Positions 45,301 to 59,782 of a DNA stretch of 64,000 nt are shown here, in pieces. The stretch's first letter is position 1. Each line of letters begins with the position of its first letter. Source of the DNA: Luscinia megarhynchos. Its lineage: Eukaryota > Chordata > Aves > Passeriformes > Turdidae. Under the pieces are notes generated by a model. That model ran no database searches, had not been told where the DNA came from, and saw only the letters and a list, made by a program, of their open reading frames with translations. Location: assembly GCA_034336665.1 (NCBI GenBank), contig CM067566.1, forward strand, positions 23,528,330 through 23,592,329. The letters are read 5' to 3'. The position numbers were made by a program, and so were the translations under genes.

Positions 45301-48300
45301 AGAGGTTCCAAAAGCTTTGAAACATAAACTGAATTGAATTCCACATTAATAGAAATGGGGGGGAAAACAACAGAACATACAGACAAAGATTTTGTGGAAG
45401 TAAGGCCAGGAGACTGCTGCAGTTTCATGTGAGAAGGAATTCCATCACTCTGCAAACCTTTATGCTTGGGAATGTGTCCACCACAAGCTACATTTGCTTA
45501 GGAAAAAAAAAATAGATGAAGCCATGCTCAAGGGTAAATGCACAAATGCTGTATTTGCAGAGGCTGGAGCTCACCTGATGCATCACCCACCTCTGTCTCT
45601 CCAGATGCAGATGAGTTGCTACCAAAAGACATCCAGAGGTGATCTCAGAAGAGCACTTCAAGTAAGTAGCGTTCTATAAAAGTGTATTTTATTTGTTTTA
45701 TTTGCTTTTATTTGTTTAATTGTAAAGGATCTGGGAAAAAAATTGATGAGATATGTGTGGTTGTCTCAGATAATAATATGAGAATACCCTGAGCATTTTG
45801 TGATTACTCTGTCATGAGAATCTTTATATCCTGAGCATCCTCATTATTATATTCTTGTTTTTTTGCTATGTGGCAGTGAGTTTGTGGCCTGCAACAGAAG
45901 AACTTGCCCATTGATACCAACAGAGAAGTGAGAGTTAACTTTAGCAAATGCTCTAGCTCTGAATACTAATTTAAAATTGAGGAAGTCTTATACTGGCCAC
46001 TCTCCTTGAAAGTATCCACTAGGTTTGATGCTGGTTCTGCCATCCTTAGGTAGACTAGATGAGACCAGAATTTAGATAATTTGTGTTATTTTAATCTGGA
46101 CTAAAAATTTTTTTAAAATCTTCCCAGCTGGCAGAAGAGCATCTCTTCAAGGAAGCATTTCTTGCTGTCTCTCTACAAACAACCATTTCACTTATGTAGA
46201 ATTTAGCTTGTTAAGAAAAAAAGTCAGGTGGGTTTTTGTTCCCTTTTTTGTCTCTGTACTTCTCCAATCACTTTTATTTTTTAATACTGTGCTTACTGTA
46301 ATTTTCTTTTGCTGGGAAAAATCCTCTTTGGTCAGCTCTATTAATGATGGAGTAGACCATGATTAACAAAGGAATTGTTGTTTTCTAGCCATATATATAT
46401 ATGAAACCAAGATACTGTGGCTCCTGGAAAATCCAAGTATCTAAAAAGACAGCTGTCCAGGTTTGAAAGAAAATCCATTGCCCCAGTACATCTAAGAAAG
46501 CATAAGCACAGGCATAGCCTTTCTTTCTTTACAGCTGCAGACTTGCAGACAGGCACACTTGCCTCCAGAAAACTGGAAAACTAAATATTAAAACCTGACA
46601 CACATTTAAGATTTCACATGTTCACTTACATAGATTAAAAATGCAAATGAAGCTGGTTTCAATGAGATGCTGACCTGAGATCAAGCTTTCTGAAGACAGT
46701 CTCCTTCCACCTTCTTCAGAAGAAAGAAGAGTTGAGTTTTTATTCACCTGGATAAAAAAAAAAAAGTGTAAGAACTATTTATAAATATGTATGAATAAAT
46801 ATTTAATTATATATATGCTGAATGGTTTAGCTGTTGTTCAGCAAATACATAATTTGTTAATTTTGCCTGCTTCCACTGAATAATTTATTCATCAGATCAG
46901 CTCTTTTAATATTCACTAGATGATCGGCTGATCAAATCCTGTTAGCTGAATATGTTATTTGATTTTTTTTTGCCCTTTTCAAAAATCACTTAGTCTATTG
47001 GAAGAACATTGCTGTGATTTATTAGTGGTATATTCTATCCAGTCCATGGTGACATTCTTCAAGAGTAACCTCCAAAGACAGTAGATATCTTGCTCTTGTC
47101 ATATGATATTAAACTTTTGTAATCCTGACACGTATTAGGTGTCTTTGACCAGGGAAATAAAACCCCCATGTCCAATGGTACACTCTTGTATCTCAAATTC
47201 ATGACAATACATGTATGGTATGTTTTATTTTTCATTTGATGATTGAATATTGAATTATTTAGATGAGCTACATCAATCATTCCTATATTCTGGTTTATCC
47301 AAGTGTCTACCCTGCAGTTTTTTTCAGTACTGTATCTTTGCAAAGGATTTTTTCTAACCTCTAAAATTGCCATATAGCTTCAGAGATACCCTGACATTAC
47401 AGTGTGGAACAAGATGGAGAAAGGACAGTGTCTAATCCTTTACAAGTGAGCCTTGAAGTCAGTCATCTTATAGCCCTTTGTAGCTAGAAAAGGACTTCTT
47501 ACACTTACCACTTGAAAGGGGAAATTCTTAGATTTCGATTGTACTGTCTTCATATTCAGGGAGGTCTGCAGAGATCAGGAAGTAAAGCCATGGTGTCATT
47601 CTGTTTGGAAAATCATTTTATGTTTTTATAGTATTCTCTGACATTTTCATAATTTTTAAAGCTTCTGATGACATACTTTTTCTCTTAAGTCTCTTAGGCT
47701 GAAGCCTAAATATTCAAATAAGTCTAGCTTTGTAAAAAGGAGGTTGTGAAAAGTATCATCAATCCATTAAAAAAAAGGCTTCTCAAGCTAATTCTCTGTT
47801 ACACTCCTGTGTAAGACTTACAGAAATACCAAATAAAAAAAGGGCAGCGACACCTCAAAACACTGAGATCACCACTCTGAAATGACCTGTGCAATTCTGA
47901 GCTGGTGCTAGTCAAGACTAGTGCTGACATCTGGTACTCAGATATGTGTACCATAATCTGTGTGCTACAGCCTAATGTATTCCAGATTTCAAGATGCATG
48001 CATATGTAATAGCCTATATAATATTCCATACAAAAATTGCATTAAGAAAATGTTAAAGTTGCCTAGTTCGGCATTTAAAAGTCAGGAAATAAAATTAAGG
48101 TTGTACATGCAACATTAACTCTGTTCCCTAGAGCATTTGCCTATGATACAGTCTAATTACATGATCAAATATTATTTCTCAGATTATACAGTATAATATC
48201 TACATTTTTTTCATTTTGCAAAGTGTGAGGTGCATTAGGGAGGCTTCAGCTTCACCTTCATATAAAAAGGCTTCAAATAAACATGGACTTGTCAGTCTGG

Positions 48301-51300
48301 AGAAGAGATTCCTGGAAAGGATTGTAACAAGGGGTTATAAATGAATGAGTGGTGTAGGAAAGGTGAATGAAGAATGATGGTTCAGTATTCCTTCAACTGT
48401 AAAAGCCAGGGAACTTTCATTCAACTAGCAAGTCTAAAAACACTCTTATTTTACATGCCACACTCATGGAGTCAGCACCATAGACTCTAAGGAGATCTGA
48501 ACTATAATGCATCCAAAAGACATCAGAGAAATGTACAGACCATAGGCCTGTTGCTGACATGTGAGCTAGAGGTACCCTGTCCATGCCAAGAATTCAGTAA
48601 TTGTTGGTGACCAGAGGCTGGGAGGATCTGCCTGTGAAGAGCTCATTTCATTTTTCTTCTGCTCTTTCTCCAAACAACCATGCTCTCAAAGCATTGCAGT
48701 GACCAGTGTTTCCATACAAATTAATGGTGACAGCAATACCCAACACTTGGGATCCCTGCCACAGGGAAAGGAGAGTGTGACTCCTTGTTCTATTTACCAG
48801 CTGCAAACCCTATTCTCAGAACTGCTCTTACTGGAGATGCTTCTCTGCACACCAGTAACCCTGCCTAAAAGTTTTGCAGGGCTGTCCCTGTAAGATTCCA
48901 TTCCTGTTCACTGCTCCACACCCAAGCAGGATCTTGCCAGTAGAACTGGGTGTTTTAAGCACTGAGAGGAGGACAGCTGAATCCTCCACGATGTTTCTCA
49001 GCTGTTTGAAGCATGTGTATCTGCACCTCAGAGTCTTCTCTCCCTGACTCTAGTGACATTGTGAGGTTGTTACAGTCACTGCTGGCTGGGATGGAGTGCG
49101 CTTGGGTCAGCCAGTGATAGTGAGCAGCTCTGGCAGCCCTGGAGCAGAGCTGCCCAAAGGGACACAGGGGCTGACACACTCCAGGTACAGGCTGTGATCC
49201 CACATGAAGCACAAAACTGAAACGGGGCTGTTTTCCTATGGCATGGGAGTGTATGCCAGACAGAAATCAGGTGATGACAGCCGTGTGATAGACCATGTTC
49301 ACAACCTATTCCATTTACCTTGCTTACATTATCTGCCTCCCTTCACCTGCACTGTGACTGCTAATTCATTATTACCAAGAGCCTTTTTCTTATGCTAATG
49401 AGGTTCTTTAAACAATTGTTGCTAAAAACTCGCTTGGCTTTTAAAAGAAATGGTCCTTTCTTTCCCAAAGTGCAGAACAGTCCTTCCTTTACTCCCTGAC
49501 AGGCCTGAAATGACAGTGCTGCTCCACTGGAGGTTTAAGGTCTGTTATTTCACTCTTCGCTGGGTCTAGAAGTCAGTATTTTACATAATTGAAGATCATG
49601 AAATATTAGTTCTGGGAATTAGATTTTGAGGAAATCTTGACAGATAGCAAGGTATTATGTATAATTAACACCAAATAATATACAATTAGAAGATTTAGCA
49701 TATACACATGTTTTTTTTTAGGAAACTAATGATACTTTAAAAAACATGTGAGTCATGATTTTTACACCTTCTGAAGTCTAAGGTTCTCCATGCCTTTGAA
49801 GATGAAGCAACATAAAAACAGTGCAAATTTTCACATTAAAAGACCTAAATTCTTCATTTTGTATTTTGTGAAATGTCTGTAACTTTCTGTAATGCAGATC
49901 TATATATAAAGTCCCCAGATTATATCTGGGCGAGGGAAAATAAAAAAAGCTGTTCAGTTTTTACTGAGGGAGGAGCTTTCTGTATGTGGGGAAAACCAAG
50001 CTTGATGTTTACATCTGCCATGTGACAGTGACTCATACAATAGGATTTTCAAACAGAGAGGGGAAAAGTAAGTGTGAGAGAAATTGCAATCTCATTGTAA
50101 GGACGTAAACTAAAGTGCTGACCATATACAGCTGTCCCATTACTTACCTGTATTCTGAAAAAAGGTCATTACTAATTTGGGGAGGGAGTTGTTTTGCCAT
50201 TTATGTGTGGGGGTATAAAATACAAGCAGTGTATAAACACTCTGCACTGGAACAAATCACTGCACAACACCCTCAGCGCTGGGGAAAATATCTGTTCATC
50301 CCATTGCACGTCTTTAATGCAGAGATTGTAAACAACCCTTGTATCTCTGTTTAATTTTCTATAATATTTCTCTTTTTTTCCTCCAGACTAGGGACTGGCC
50401 ATTCTACTGATGGATAGAGAAGAGCCCTCAATCTTTTTATCTCTGAGAGAGACCCAGCTACCAGCAGCTACTGTCTCTGGAGAGCGTGGCAGCCTTGCTC
50501 TGCTCACAGTCCACCCATGGGGACCTGTCTGAGTTCTCTGTGGGCTCTTCCCATCTTGTAAAGAGAATTTCTTTCCAAAATAATCCTGGGGATATTAAAA
50601 ATTTGTCTCTGCTGGCTGATATTCCATCCAGAGCCAGATTTGTGGAGGACAGCTGTCCTGAAGGGCTGACAAGGTTGGAAGCAGCTCTGTGTTCCAAGAT
50701 GTGTCTGCAGTGCTGTTCCTTCCCTGTTCCACTACAGGCAAGTGCCTTGCCATGTGCATTGCCATGCACAGGATTTTACACCTGCCTTGCAGGTGACAAT
50801 ATCACAGGAATACAGCACAAAGACATTTGGGCCAGAATAGTTGCCATGATAGCAAATCCATGAGTGGAGCAAGTTTAAAGGCATCTGCAGAGGGAATCTT
50901 TCACAGCTGTGTGATCTCCCAGCACTCTGAAAAGTCTACACACCACACCAGCAGTATGATGGGGCAAGGCTCTTCCTTTCCAGAGTTGTTGATGGAAGAT
51001 GTGGTACAGGCAGTATGATCAAATCTTGGCCATGCTTGGGCACAGACACAAGAGCACTGGAGATGTGTTTTGAATCTTCTTATTGAAGTATCAGGGGTTT
51101 TTTGGATGGTAAATCCACTTTTAGGCCAGCAAGTTGGCAAATTAGCCTGTCCAAAACACCCCTGAAAAAGAAGTCCCCCAACTGCAGGAAAAACCAACCA
51201 GAGACTGCTTCTTTTGAATATCTGGAGGAAAAATATAAAGAATATTTAAAGAGGCATGAACTTATGGATTCATTTTTCCAGACTCATAGAAGCTATTAAA

Positions 51301-51547
51301 TGTTTGCAAAGCAGTTTTTCTCTGTAACATTAGACTTAATGGGGATAAATTAGCTGAAAGACATGATTGCAAGAAGGGTAACAGCTGGATTCTGTATGAA
51401 CTTTGAGTTTAGAGAGTGATTTTTTCTACTCTTCCATAAAGAAAAAAGCTCTTAACATATAACTTCTGAGGCATTGTAAGCAAATAAAAGATGACATAAT
51501 TCTTTGCCCTCAAAACTGACTTAAGTTAGATGGTGCACACCTTTGAA

Positions 51548-51573
51548 CTACAATATTCTTCAGAATATTGTAG
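51548..51573. repeat. Perfect inverted repeat, 12-bp arms
   Basis: CTACAATATTCT and its exact reverse complement around a 2-base loop, in noncoding DNA upstream of BEND4. Confidence 0.9.
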
Positions 51574-54500
51574 ACAGACAAAATTCTTGTAAACTAAGTC
51601 TTTTTAAATCAACAGAATGAACCTGGTTATAACAAGTCAGCAGAGGCTACATGATCTAAATTCTGATTTAAATTGGTCAAATGTTGATACCAGGGAAGAG
51701 AATATTAAAATATGCTATAGAGAGAATATTAGCAAGACATTCACAGGAAGAACCAGGTGAAACTGAATCCAAACTTTGAAGGGAACATTAGGATTGTGGG
51801 ATAGTTGTCAAAACTGATATTCAGTGAAGCATTGTGACTTCATGTGAGAAGACAAACATCTCAGACCCTAAGTGCTAAAGCTCCCATCAGAACATGCACT
51901 GACATCCAGCTCCGTGCTGCAATGCAAATGGAATGGCTCTGATGCTTAGTCCTTGAATGTTGCATTTCTAAATTTGCTGTGTTAAATAGACTCCTGCTAT
52001 TCCTAACAACAGACCTCAAGCCTCTAACAGCAAAGAAACAGCAGAAGATGTATGATTTCAAAACCACTATCTGATCCTGTGTAGTCGATAAATGTTGTGG
52101 GCTCGTATGGTGCTCAGCTCTTCCAAAAAGTAAGGTTTAGAGGTTTGCCCCAGACCACATAATAAAGCTGGCAGAGCAGAATATGATTTAGGATCAACAC
52201 CTGCCATATGGCACTTACTTTTCCATCCTATGCTGCTTCTTGATCATGCTAAGTTAGTCACAGCTCCAGCAGCAGAAATGGGAGGAGTTGTTTATTATCC
52301 TCAGCACAGTAATGATACCTCAGGCCACAGTGATAAGTAATTGAAACAACAGGGGTCTTATAGAGACTTAAAAGTCAGGAGATCTTAAAATACACAGAAA
52401 CTGGTGTATTAAATGGAATGTGTAACTAATAAATTGCCAGCTATTTGCAGTATAATACAGCATTCCAAATTCAGTCATTCTAGAGACTTCGACTTCCACA
52501 GTGCCACTTGATACTCTTCAGAATGCAAACTCCATCAAGATGAGGCTAAAATAATAGCAGTAGTAATAATCATACCAATGACAGCAACAACCAATGTTAC
52601 TCATGCTTACTTTTCTCTAAAGTGATTTCTACTTGTAAATGTAGGGTAGATGACAAATAATTTTAACACCAAGGTGTGACAACAATCACGTGCAATTAAG
52701 GACCTAGTGCTATGCAGTGCTGAATACCTATGATCTAAAGCTGATAAGGATTTAATTGAGTAAATAACAATCTTTCTAAATATTATTGACTTATTGTATC
52801 ATATTCTTCTGGCCTGAAAATATATTATGTCATACTGACTACAGATTTAGATATTAAAAACAAAACAAAGTGATTTCTCTTCAATTGTACTTGTACTAAG
52901 CAAATGTCATGGAGCCCTCCTATGAGGATGCAAGGATACAACCTTCAAAGCAAGTCTTATGCCATCAGACCTACTGATATGTATTTCTCTGTGTTCTTTA
53001 TTAAAAGAAATTACATTTGGTGTTTTTCATTTGTCTTTATGATCTATTAATAACACTTTACCTATCCATCACTCTGTATTTTCTGCATAATTTTATCCAG
53101 TTCTAGAATTTTTAGTGCTATTCCATGTACTGTATGAATTTTGAGCATATACTTTATGCAGCTGAGATATATCATACTTAACAGAAAGTTTTCCAAAACC
53201 ATTGTCTCACATTGTAATGAGATACTGAGAGATTAAGGATATTTTAGTACTTTGGCTACTGGATGGCACATGAAGGGCAATATGATTAAATGTGAGATAA
53301 AACTGTGAACTGAGTGATAAAACCAGACAAGTACATGAAAGATTCTTCTGTCAGAGGTTTTTCTTATTTGTCATGTAAATATTGCCTGTATGTGCTATTA
53401 TTGAATCTAAAGTTTGTAATTTTGCAGCTAGTAATTCTCCATTAGGAGTACTGTTTCATTTATCATTGCTGGGCTGTCTTGGGAAGACTAGGAAATAAGA
53501 CAGAGTGACAAAACAGCAATCTCCCTTGGCCTGTGCTAACCTGGCTGTCCTGTTTATTTCTGGTAGAGTGCACCATTTGCCAGGGGGGGCATCTACCAAG
53601 GTACTGCAAGTGCTGCCAGTGTGGCTCTGCAATGTATAAAATCAGCACCTGACTCTAACAAATGCTCTTAAAAAGAGGAGGAAAATAAAGAAAATCATAT
53701 TGCCAGGTTCTCTCTAGGTCTTCATGGCAGAGATATGTACACCTGCTGTATGGTTAATGTGCAGAGAAGGGAAGCACCAAGACTTAGAATAGGCTGGGCA
53801 ACAGGAACTGCTCAGGCATCATTGTGAGCTGTTTCTGCCATTAAAGTATGGACAAGGGGAGTAGAAACGACTGTGACACTCTCAGCTGACCTCTTCCAGG
53901 AACCAAGGAACCTTTGGAAGGTGCCAGCTGGCTCAACCCAGCTTTGGGGATCCTGGTGCTGCACGGGGGAATGCAGTGGCTTAGCTTCCCCCACCTTCAG
54001 CCCACTGCCCCCAGAGCTGCTGGGGAAATTGCCCTGATTTGGGGGTGCAAAGAATGGGGATGTTAAGAGTTTAAGTTGTCTCTTGATAACAGCATTCACA
54101 CCAGGAAAAATAGGCGAACACTTGCCCAGCAATATTCCAGTTTCATTTTTATATCATGATGGAGAAGTTCAGTCTGATCCAGGCTTTTGGGATGTGGCTG
54201 GAGCACCTAAGCATCACACCACCAGTGCACACTGGTCCCAGCAAGGGCCAAGCTGTGCAGAGGTTTGGAGAGGCTGCTGGTGCCTGTCTCTGAAAGCTTG
54301 TAGAGGCTGCCTGCCTGCTGATGCAGCTTTGAAGGAAGACAGGGCTCATCATAAGCTACTTGAGAAAATTGTAGGCTCTGTGTAAGCTGCACAAATTACT
54401 GGCCAAAGATTTCAAACAACGAATACGTTTGTTCTCAAACTATTTATGAACAGGAAAAAAAACAAACCGCACAGTAAGACAGTGATATGTTGAATATGCT

Positions 54501-57500
54501 TTGTTTGCCTGGCATTAATAGATATCTGAAGGAGCTGGGCTGTGTGCCTCATTCACTCAAGCTCAAGTAGAGATAATCAAAGGGGTGAGAAATGCTTCCA
54601 AAGTATCCCCTTTTGCATTCTTCAAACATTCTCTCAAACTCCCAATGAATTCAGTATAAGAAAATTAAGATGAGGCTTACATCCTTGCAGGTCTCCTGTC
54701 ACCCTGTGCAGCTGAACTGAGACCAAACTCTCTCCCAGAGCTCATATGGGAGCAGCACAATTGCCCCTTTCTGCATGCCATTAGTCACATGTGTTTTCAG
54801 TCCCTGGGCTAGATCTCTGCAGGCTGCATGTGACCTGCTGCTTGTCCCCTGCCACACTCTCTCCACAAGGCCCTCCCTGTCACCTGGGGATGGAGATGTG
54901 CTGTGCAGTCCCGAGTGTCTTGGTAACAAGCTGTCTGGCTGCTCTTGGTGAAGTTCTGGGGTCCCTCATGGATATTTGACACCCAGGAGTAAAAGAGAAT
55001 TATCACTATAAAAAAATCGGATCTTTTCATGTCTGTAATTCGTTCCTGTGTGTGTGTGTTATTGCATTGCATTAAGCTCTCTCTAAAAACAAAAAACTAG
55101 AGTTCATAATCGGAGAGGGGGAGAGACAGAGATAGAGAGAAAGAGTAATGCTGGGAATCCCAGATTGCTGAAAAGCAGAGGAAAAAACCAACACAAATTG
55201 CTGCCTGAGATGATTAAAGACACTTCAACATTTTATAGGGAACAGCCTGCAAAACTGCTACAGAAAATGGTGGGAGATAAGGCAGCAAAGGAGATGGTTA
55301 TCGGAGCAAGAACTTGGTGATATTTTTTGAAAAATAGTCACTACATGAAAAAATCCTCTCTTGTCTCCAAAAAAAAAAAAAAAGGCAAGAGCAGATATAA
55401 CCAAGGAACATATAGATGATCAGTGTCCCATGCTTCATTCAATCAGGCAATCAAGATAATTAGAAAGTATGGGGAAGATTGATTAATGGCCAAGACAGAC
55501 ATTGAGTTGACCTTTTCTTTATTACTACAGCAGTACATTTAAATAGTCTCCACTTAGTAGGGTTTAAAATGGAAAAGTGAGCTGTTATAGATATTGTAAA
55601 TGTGTAACTAAGAATACATGAGCTAATACTCCTATTCTGTAGTATGCTTTCCACCTTTAGTCTCCACACCATCTCATCTAAACATGAATTAGTTTAATTT
55701 CTTGAATCCATGCTCTAGCAGTTAAACTAGTTACGATCTTAAGAGAAACCAATGTATTTAATGGTAGCAAAATAGATACAGTTGAAAATATTTTAAATTT
55801 GAAAATATGAAAACATAGGGGTCAGTGCTACTTTGTGAATTAGCATCAGTTTTGTTGAGCACAGGAGCAGGACAAGGGAAGCTGAGCCAGACTCCTCATG
55901 CTGGGATCCCAAGATTCAGTGATGAGTGAAGGGAATATATCCAAGACTTCTTCGTGGTACCTTTGACTTAGGAGAGCCTGGCATGTCTACAGTAGGGGCT
56001 CTCCTCCATCATGTCAGAGATTTTGGCTCAGTGACCCACAGCTGGGGCCAGTGGAGCTACCACAGCACCAGTGCCAGCAGCCAGTGTCAGAGCACAGAGA
56101 GCAGTCAGGAGTCTCACAGAGAAAGAACCTTTGTGAGAGCATCTTTACAGCTATTAGCCAGTCTCCTTGGTGTGAGGGGAGGGCTACCAAGCAGGCTGCA
56201 AGGCAGGCACAGCACAAAGAGGACATCATGCAGAAAAGACTTGCAAGGATTTGTGGTACCCATAAAAAATGGCTCATGTACCAAAATGTGTAGCTTGCAA
56301 TGCTCACCTGAGAGGGGTTGAAAACACAACACAGGTCACAGGTTTCAGGAGCTGGCAGACTCTGGGCTAATGGTGTGGAGCTGGACCCCTAAGCAGCAGA
56401 CTTCAGGGGATAGGAGTGCTGCCTGGGTCAGGTGGGAAATGTGGGTGTGTCCAGGGAACATCCCTCTTAGGAGAAGGATTTAATTTACCTTTTTATACAA
56501 AACATTCTTCTCTCTGGTGAGAAATACAGTGAGCTGGGCTGTATAAGGTGACCCTAATAGCAAATGTAAATGAGAAGTAGAGGTAGGTGCAGACACTTTC
56601 AGCAGCAGTGTGGGAACGAATGCAGGATTTTGCCTGGAGGCAACTCGGGGCAGAAGCATTGTCAGATCTGGAACAAAGACAATGCACTGTGTATCCTGCC
56701 ATCAGCAAGGGCTGGACCATAAGCAAAGTGGGCCAGAGCACTGCTGAGCCCGCTGTGGAGGGCTCAGTTCCCCCCGAGGTTCAGTGATACCTGCTAAAGA
56801 GTCACAGCATTTTCTCAGCTGCTGAACTGAAGAGTGGCGTGTAGTGCTCAAGGCTGTTTGCTGAACACTGCTTTTCCTCCCAGGCAAATCTGCAGGGGAA
56901 AGGGAGAGAAGTTAATTAGTAAAACTGGAAGGCATCTAGAAAATAAGTATGTATTTGGAAGAAAATTCATGCCAGCCTATTTGGTATAATGCTGGGGAAA
57001 TCAACGGATTTCTACAAAGAGTGTCTTTGCAGAAGTTTACAAAATCTACAGGGAAATTGTGACATTAAGCAATGTTTACAATTACAGAGTAGTGTTTCAG
57101 GCAAAAAATGTTATAAGTTGTTCATTTGCAGTAGTCAACGCCCCCCCAACTACAGAGTTAGCCTTTTAATTTTGTAGAGTTGAAAACAATTGACATATTG
57201 TATGAGAAGTTTTCTTCTGTGAGTTATCTGCTAAGCAGAAATAATCTTGATTGCCAGCATTGGGTCAGGCATTCAGCTCATGTAACCCAGCAGAACTCCT
57301 CTGGTGTCAATAAAACCACCTTGATTTACAGTAGTGGGAGATGTGAGCAGTGTACAGCTTTGAAAAATTGAGGTGTACACTTATTCATTATTTCAAAGGT
57401 AGAGGCTTGATCTGCTCTGCAGAGACATAACCTTGCTGTGCCAGACAGCTATGCTGAGATCTCCACAGGCTCAGGAGCACCAGGGTTTGCCCCCAGACTG

Positions 57501-59104
57501 TGCTCTGCAGGAACAGCCAGTCCAGCACTTCCTGAGGAATGCCTCTTTACCCCAGCCCATCAAAAACGCACTTGCAATGGCAATTACTTGGTTCTGGGAT
57601 ACCCTCCAATGCAAATGGCCACATCCAAAGCCCTCTATTTTGCTGCCTTCAAAGGGCACCAGCTTAGTCTCAAGGGTGTCAGTTTTGAGACTGGTGCTTT
57701 ATATGCATCTAGGTCAGATTTCATCTGTGACCAAACACGTGAACAGTGATCCTGTGCTGATCTTGAATTGGGTGTAGGGCCCCGTGGGGCTTTTGTAACT
57801 CCCCTGCTGCACTTGCTGCAGTGTGGCTGGGAGTGGTGAGGCTCTGTGTGAGCACATGGTGCCTGTCTGCCTTTGCTGGGCTGGATGAGCCTCCACAGCT
57901 CTGTCCTGAGAGCACTGGCAGGGAGGTGAGGCTCCAGAGCTGATCTTACTGACAGTGCTGCTCTAATTTAAATTAAAATGGTAAAAAAGAGACTCATAAG
58001 GAAACCTCAAAATATTAAAATGTAGCTGCTCTTGAAACAAGAGGGCAACAAACAACTGTTGTGAAGATTGCAGATGGTGCTAATGGTTAGAGCCAGGTTT
58101 GGTTTAGTGTTTATTCTGCATTAAATGCCATAGAGCCTGGAATTCAGTGTAGTGAGATGCAAAACACTTCTATCTAGTGCTGAGCATTTTCCACTCTCAT
58201 TTGACTTCACTGGAGGAAACTCAGTGAACTCCATACCTCAGAAAGTGACTGCAAGCTCTGACATTTGAATCACACTAATAAAGTAGTTTCCCTTGGTGGG
58301 ATGTGCATTCCCCCTCCCCGTCAGTTTCAAATAATGCTACTCCTTAAAGTAGGAACAAACATTTTACTTATGGCTAGAATGCATTTATTGGTAATTTTCA
58401 CATAAATCAACTTATATGAAAATGTATTCATAATCCAAGCCTTCTCTATAGTGATAAAATGTTTCTGCTTCTGTGGTAGAAAATAGCTTATTATGCAAAC
58501 AGCATTGCTAGTGTTACATTATGCATGGGAGTCACCTGGAGAACATCACAAAAGCTTCAACCAAAAGGAAAAAAAGAGGGGAGAAAATCAGGTGTTCCAT
58601 TTACTGCACCACTTGCCTATTATAATTAGCTGTAAATGAGCTGATATCTGTACTTTGAAATGTATTTCATATATGCCTTGGTAACATTATACAAATAAGA
58701 AAAGCAGAAGAGAATGAAAGGATATGAAACTCACCCAGAAATGGCCTTGCAAAATGTCACCCCAATTAAAAAAGCAAAAGCTAGTTGCCATTTTTAAACT
58801 GGTTAGTTTTATTTACTTTGAGAATACCTTGGTTATATTTATATTCTACTTGATTTAATTCAGGATGCTGCAAGTTCCCTCTGGACAGCCATCATTATGA
58901 ATGACATTGTTGGGAAGTCTGATTAAATAAGATCTGCTCAGGCTAAAACCCATATTACCTCAGATATGTTTTAAATGATCATGGAGAAAGAAAAAAAAAG
59001 AGTCCCAGCACAATCATTCAAGGCCCATTGGCTCATGTGGCCTTTCTTATTGAGGGATAAAATAGTGGTTTTAAAAAAAAGTGGAAAGATGAGAGCAGCC
59101 CTGT

Positions 59105-59782
59105 GGGGAAGGGTTGGAGGGGGATAGTTGATGAAAAACTCAAAATGAGCTGGCAGAAAGGCTAGGGATCCTGGGCTGCCCCAAAAACAGCATGGCCAGC
59201 AGGTGGAGGGAGGTGATTCTACCCCTCTACTCTGCTCTGTGAGACCCCACCTGGAGTACTGGGTACAGTTCTGGTGTCCCCAACACAAGAAGGACATGGA
59301 ACAGTTGGAGCAAGTCCAGAGGAGGCCACAAAGTTGGTAAGAGGATGGAGCACCTCCCCTCTGAAGACAGGCTGAGAAAGGTGGGGCTGTACATCCTGGA
59401 GAAGAAGGTTGTGTGGAGACCTCATAACAACCTTCCAGTATCTGAAGGAGACCTACAGGGAAACTGGAGAGGAGCTTTTCAGCAGGAGCTGCAGTGATAG
59501 GATAGGGAGTAATGGGTAAAAACTGAAAGAGAGGAAATTCAGGTTGGCTATTAGAAGGGATTTTTTTTCTGTGAGGGTGATGAAGCACTGAAACAGCCTG
59601 CTCAGGGAGATTGTGGATACCCCAACCCTGGCAGTGCTCAAAGCCAGGTTGGGTAAGGCCTTGAGCAACCTGGTCTAGTGGGAGATGTCTCTGCCCATTG
59701 TGGGGAGGGAAGAGGGGCAGCTGGGACTAGATGATCTTTGAGGTCCATTCCAATCCCACTCCAATTCAAAGATTTTATGATC
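59105..59782 (+). mobile_element. 5'-truncated CR1 LINE (3' end)
   Basis: A plus-strand match to the avian CR1 3' region. It starts with the GATGAAAAACTCAAAATGAGC segment and includes GACCCCACCTGGAGTACTGG. It ends with GATGATCTTTGAGGTCC and the ATTCAAAGATTTTATGAT tail. Only the very end of the reverse-transcriptase ORF and the 3' UTR remain. A 205-residue minus-strand ORF across it (58971-59588) is an antisense artefact. Confidence 0.9.

Larger units (their letters stand above)
40511..59104. other. Noncoding DNA upstream of BEND4
   Basis: No exon set or RNA gene recognised over 18.6 kb. ORFs are short and lack family resemblance. Features seen are a 23-bp duplication at 42.3 kb, a purine-rich GA tract at about 55111-55146, an A-tract at about 55369-55383, and some stretches (about 42.9-43.5 and 58.35-58.7 kb) with the unique, motif-dense look of conserved noncoding elements. 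SHISA3, expected on this side by synteny, is not recognisable here. Confidence 0.6.

Noticed and set aside
58971..59588. 205-residue minus-strand ORF
   Set aside because: Antisense to a CR1 LINE 3' end; no family resemblance.
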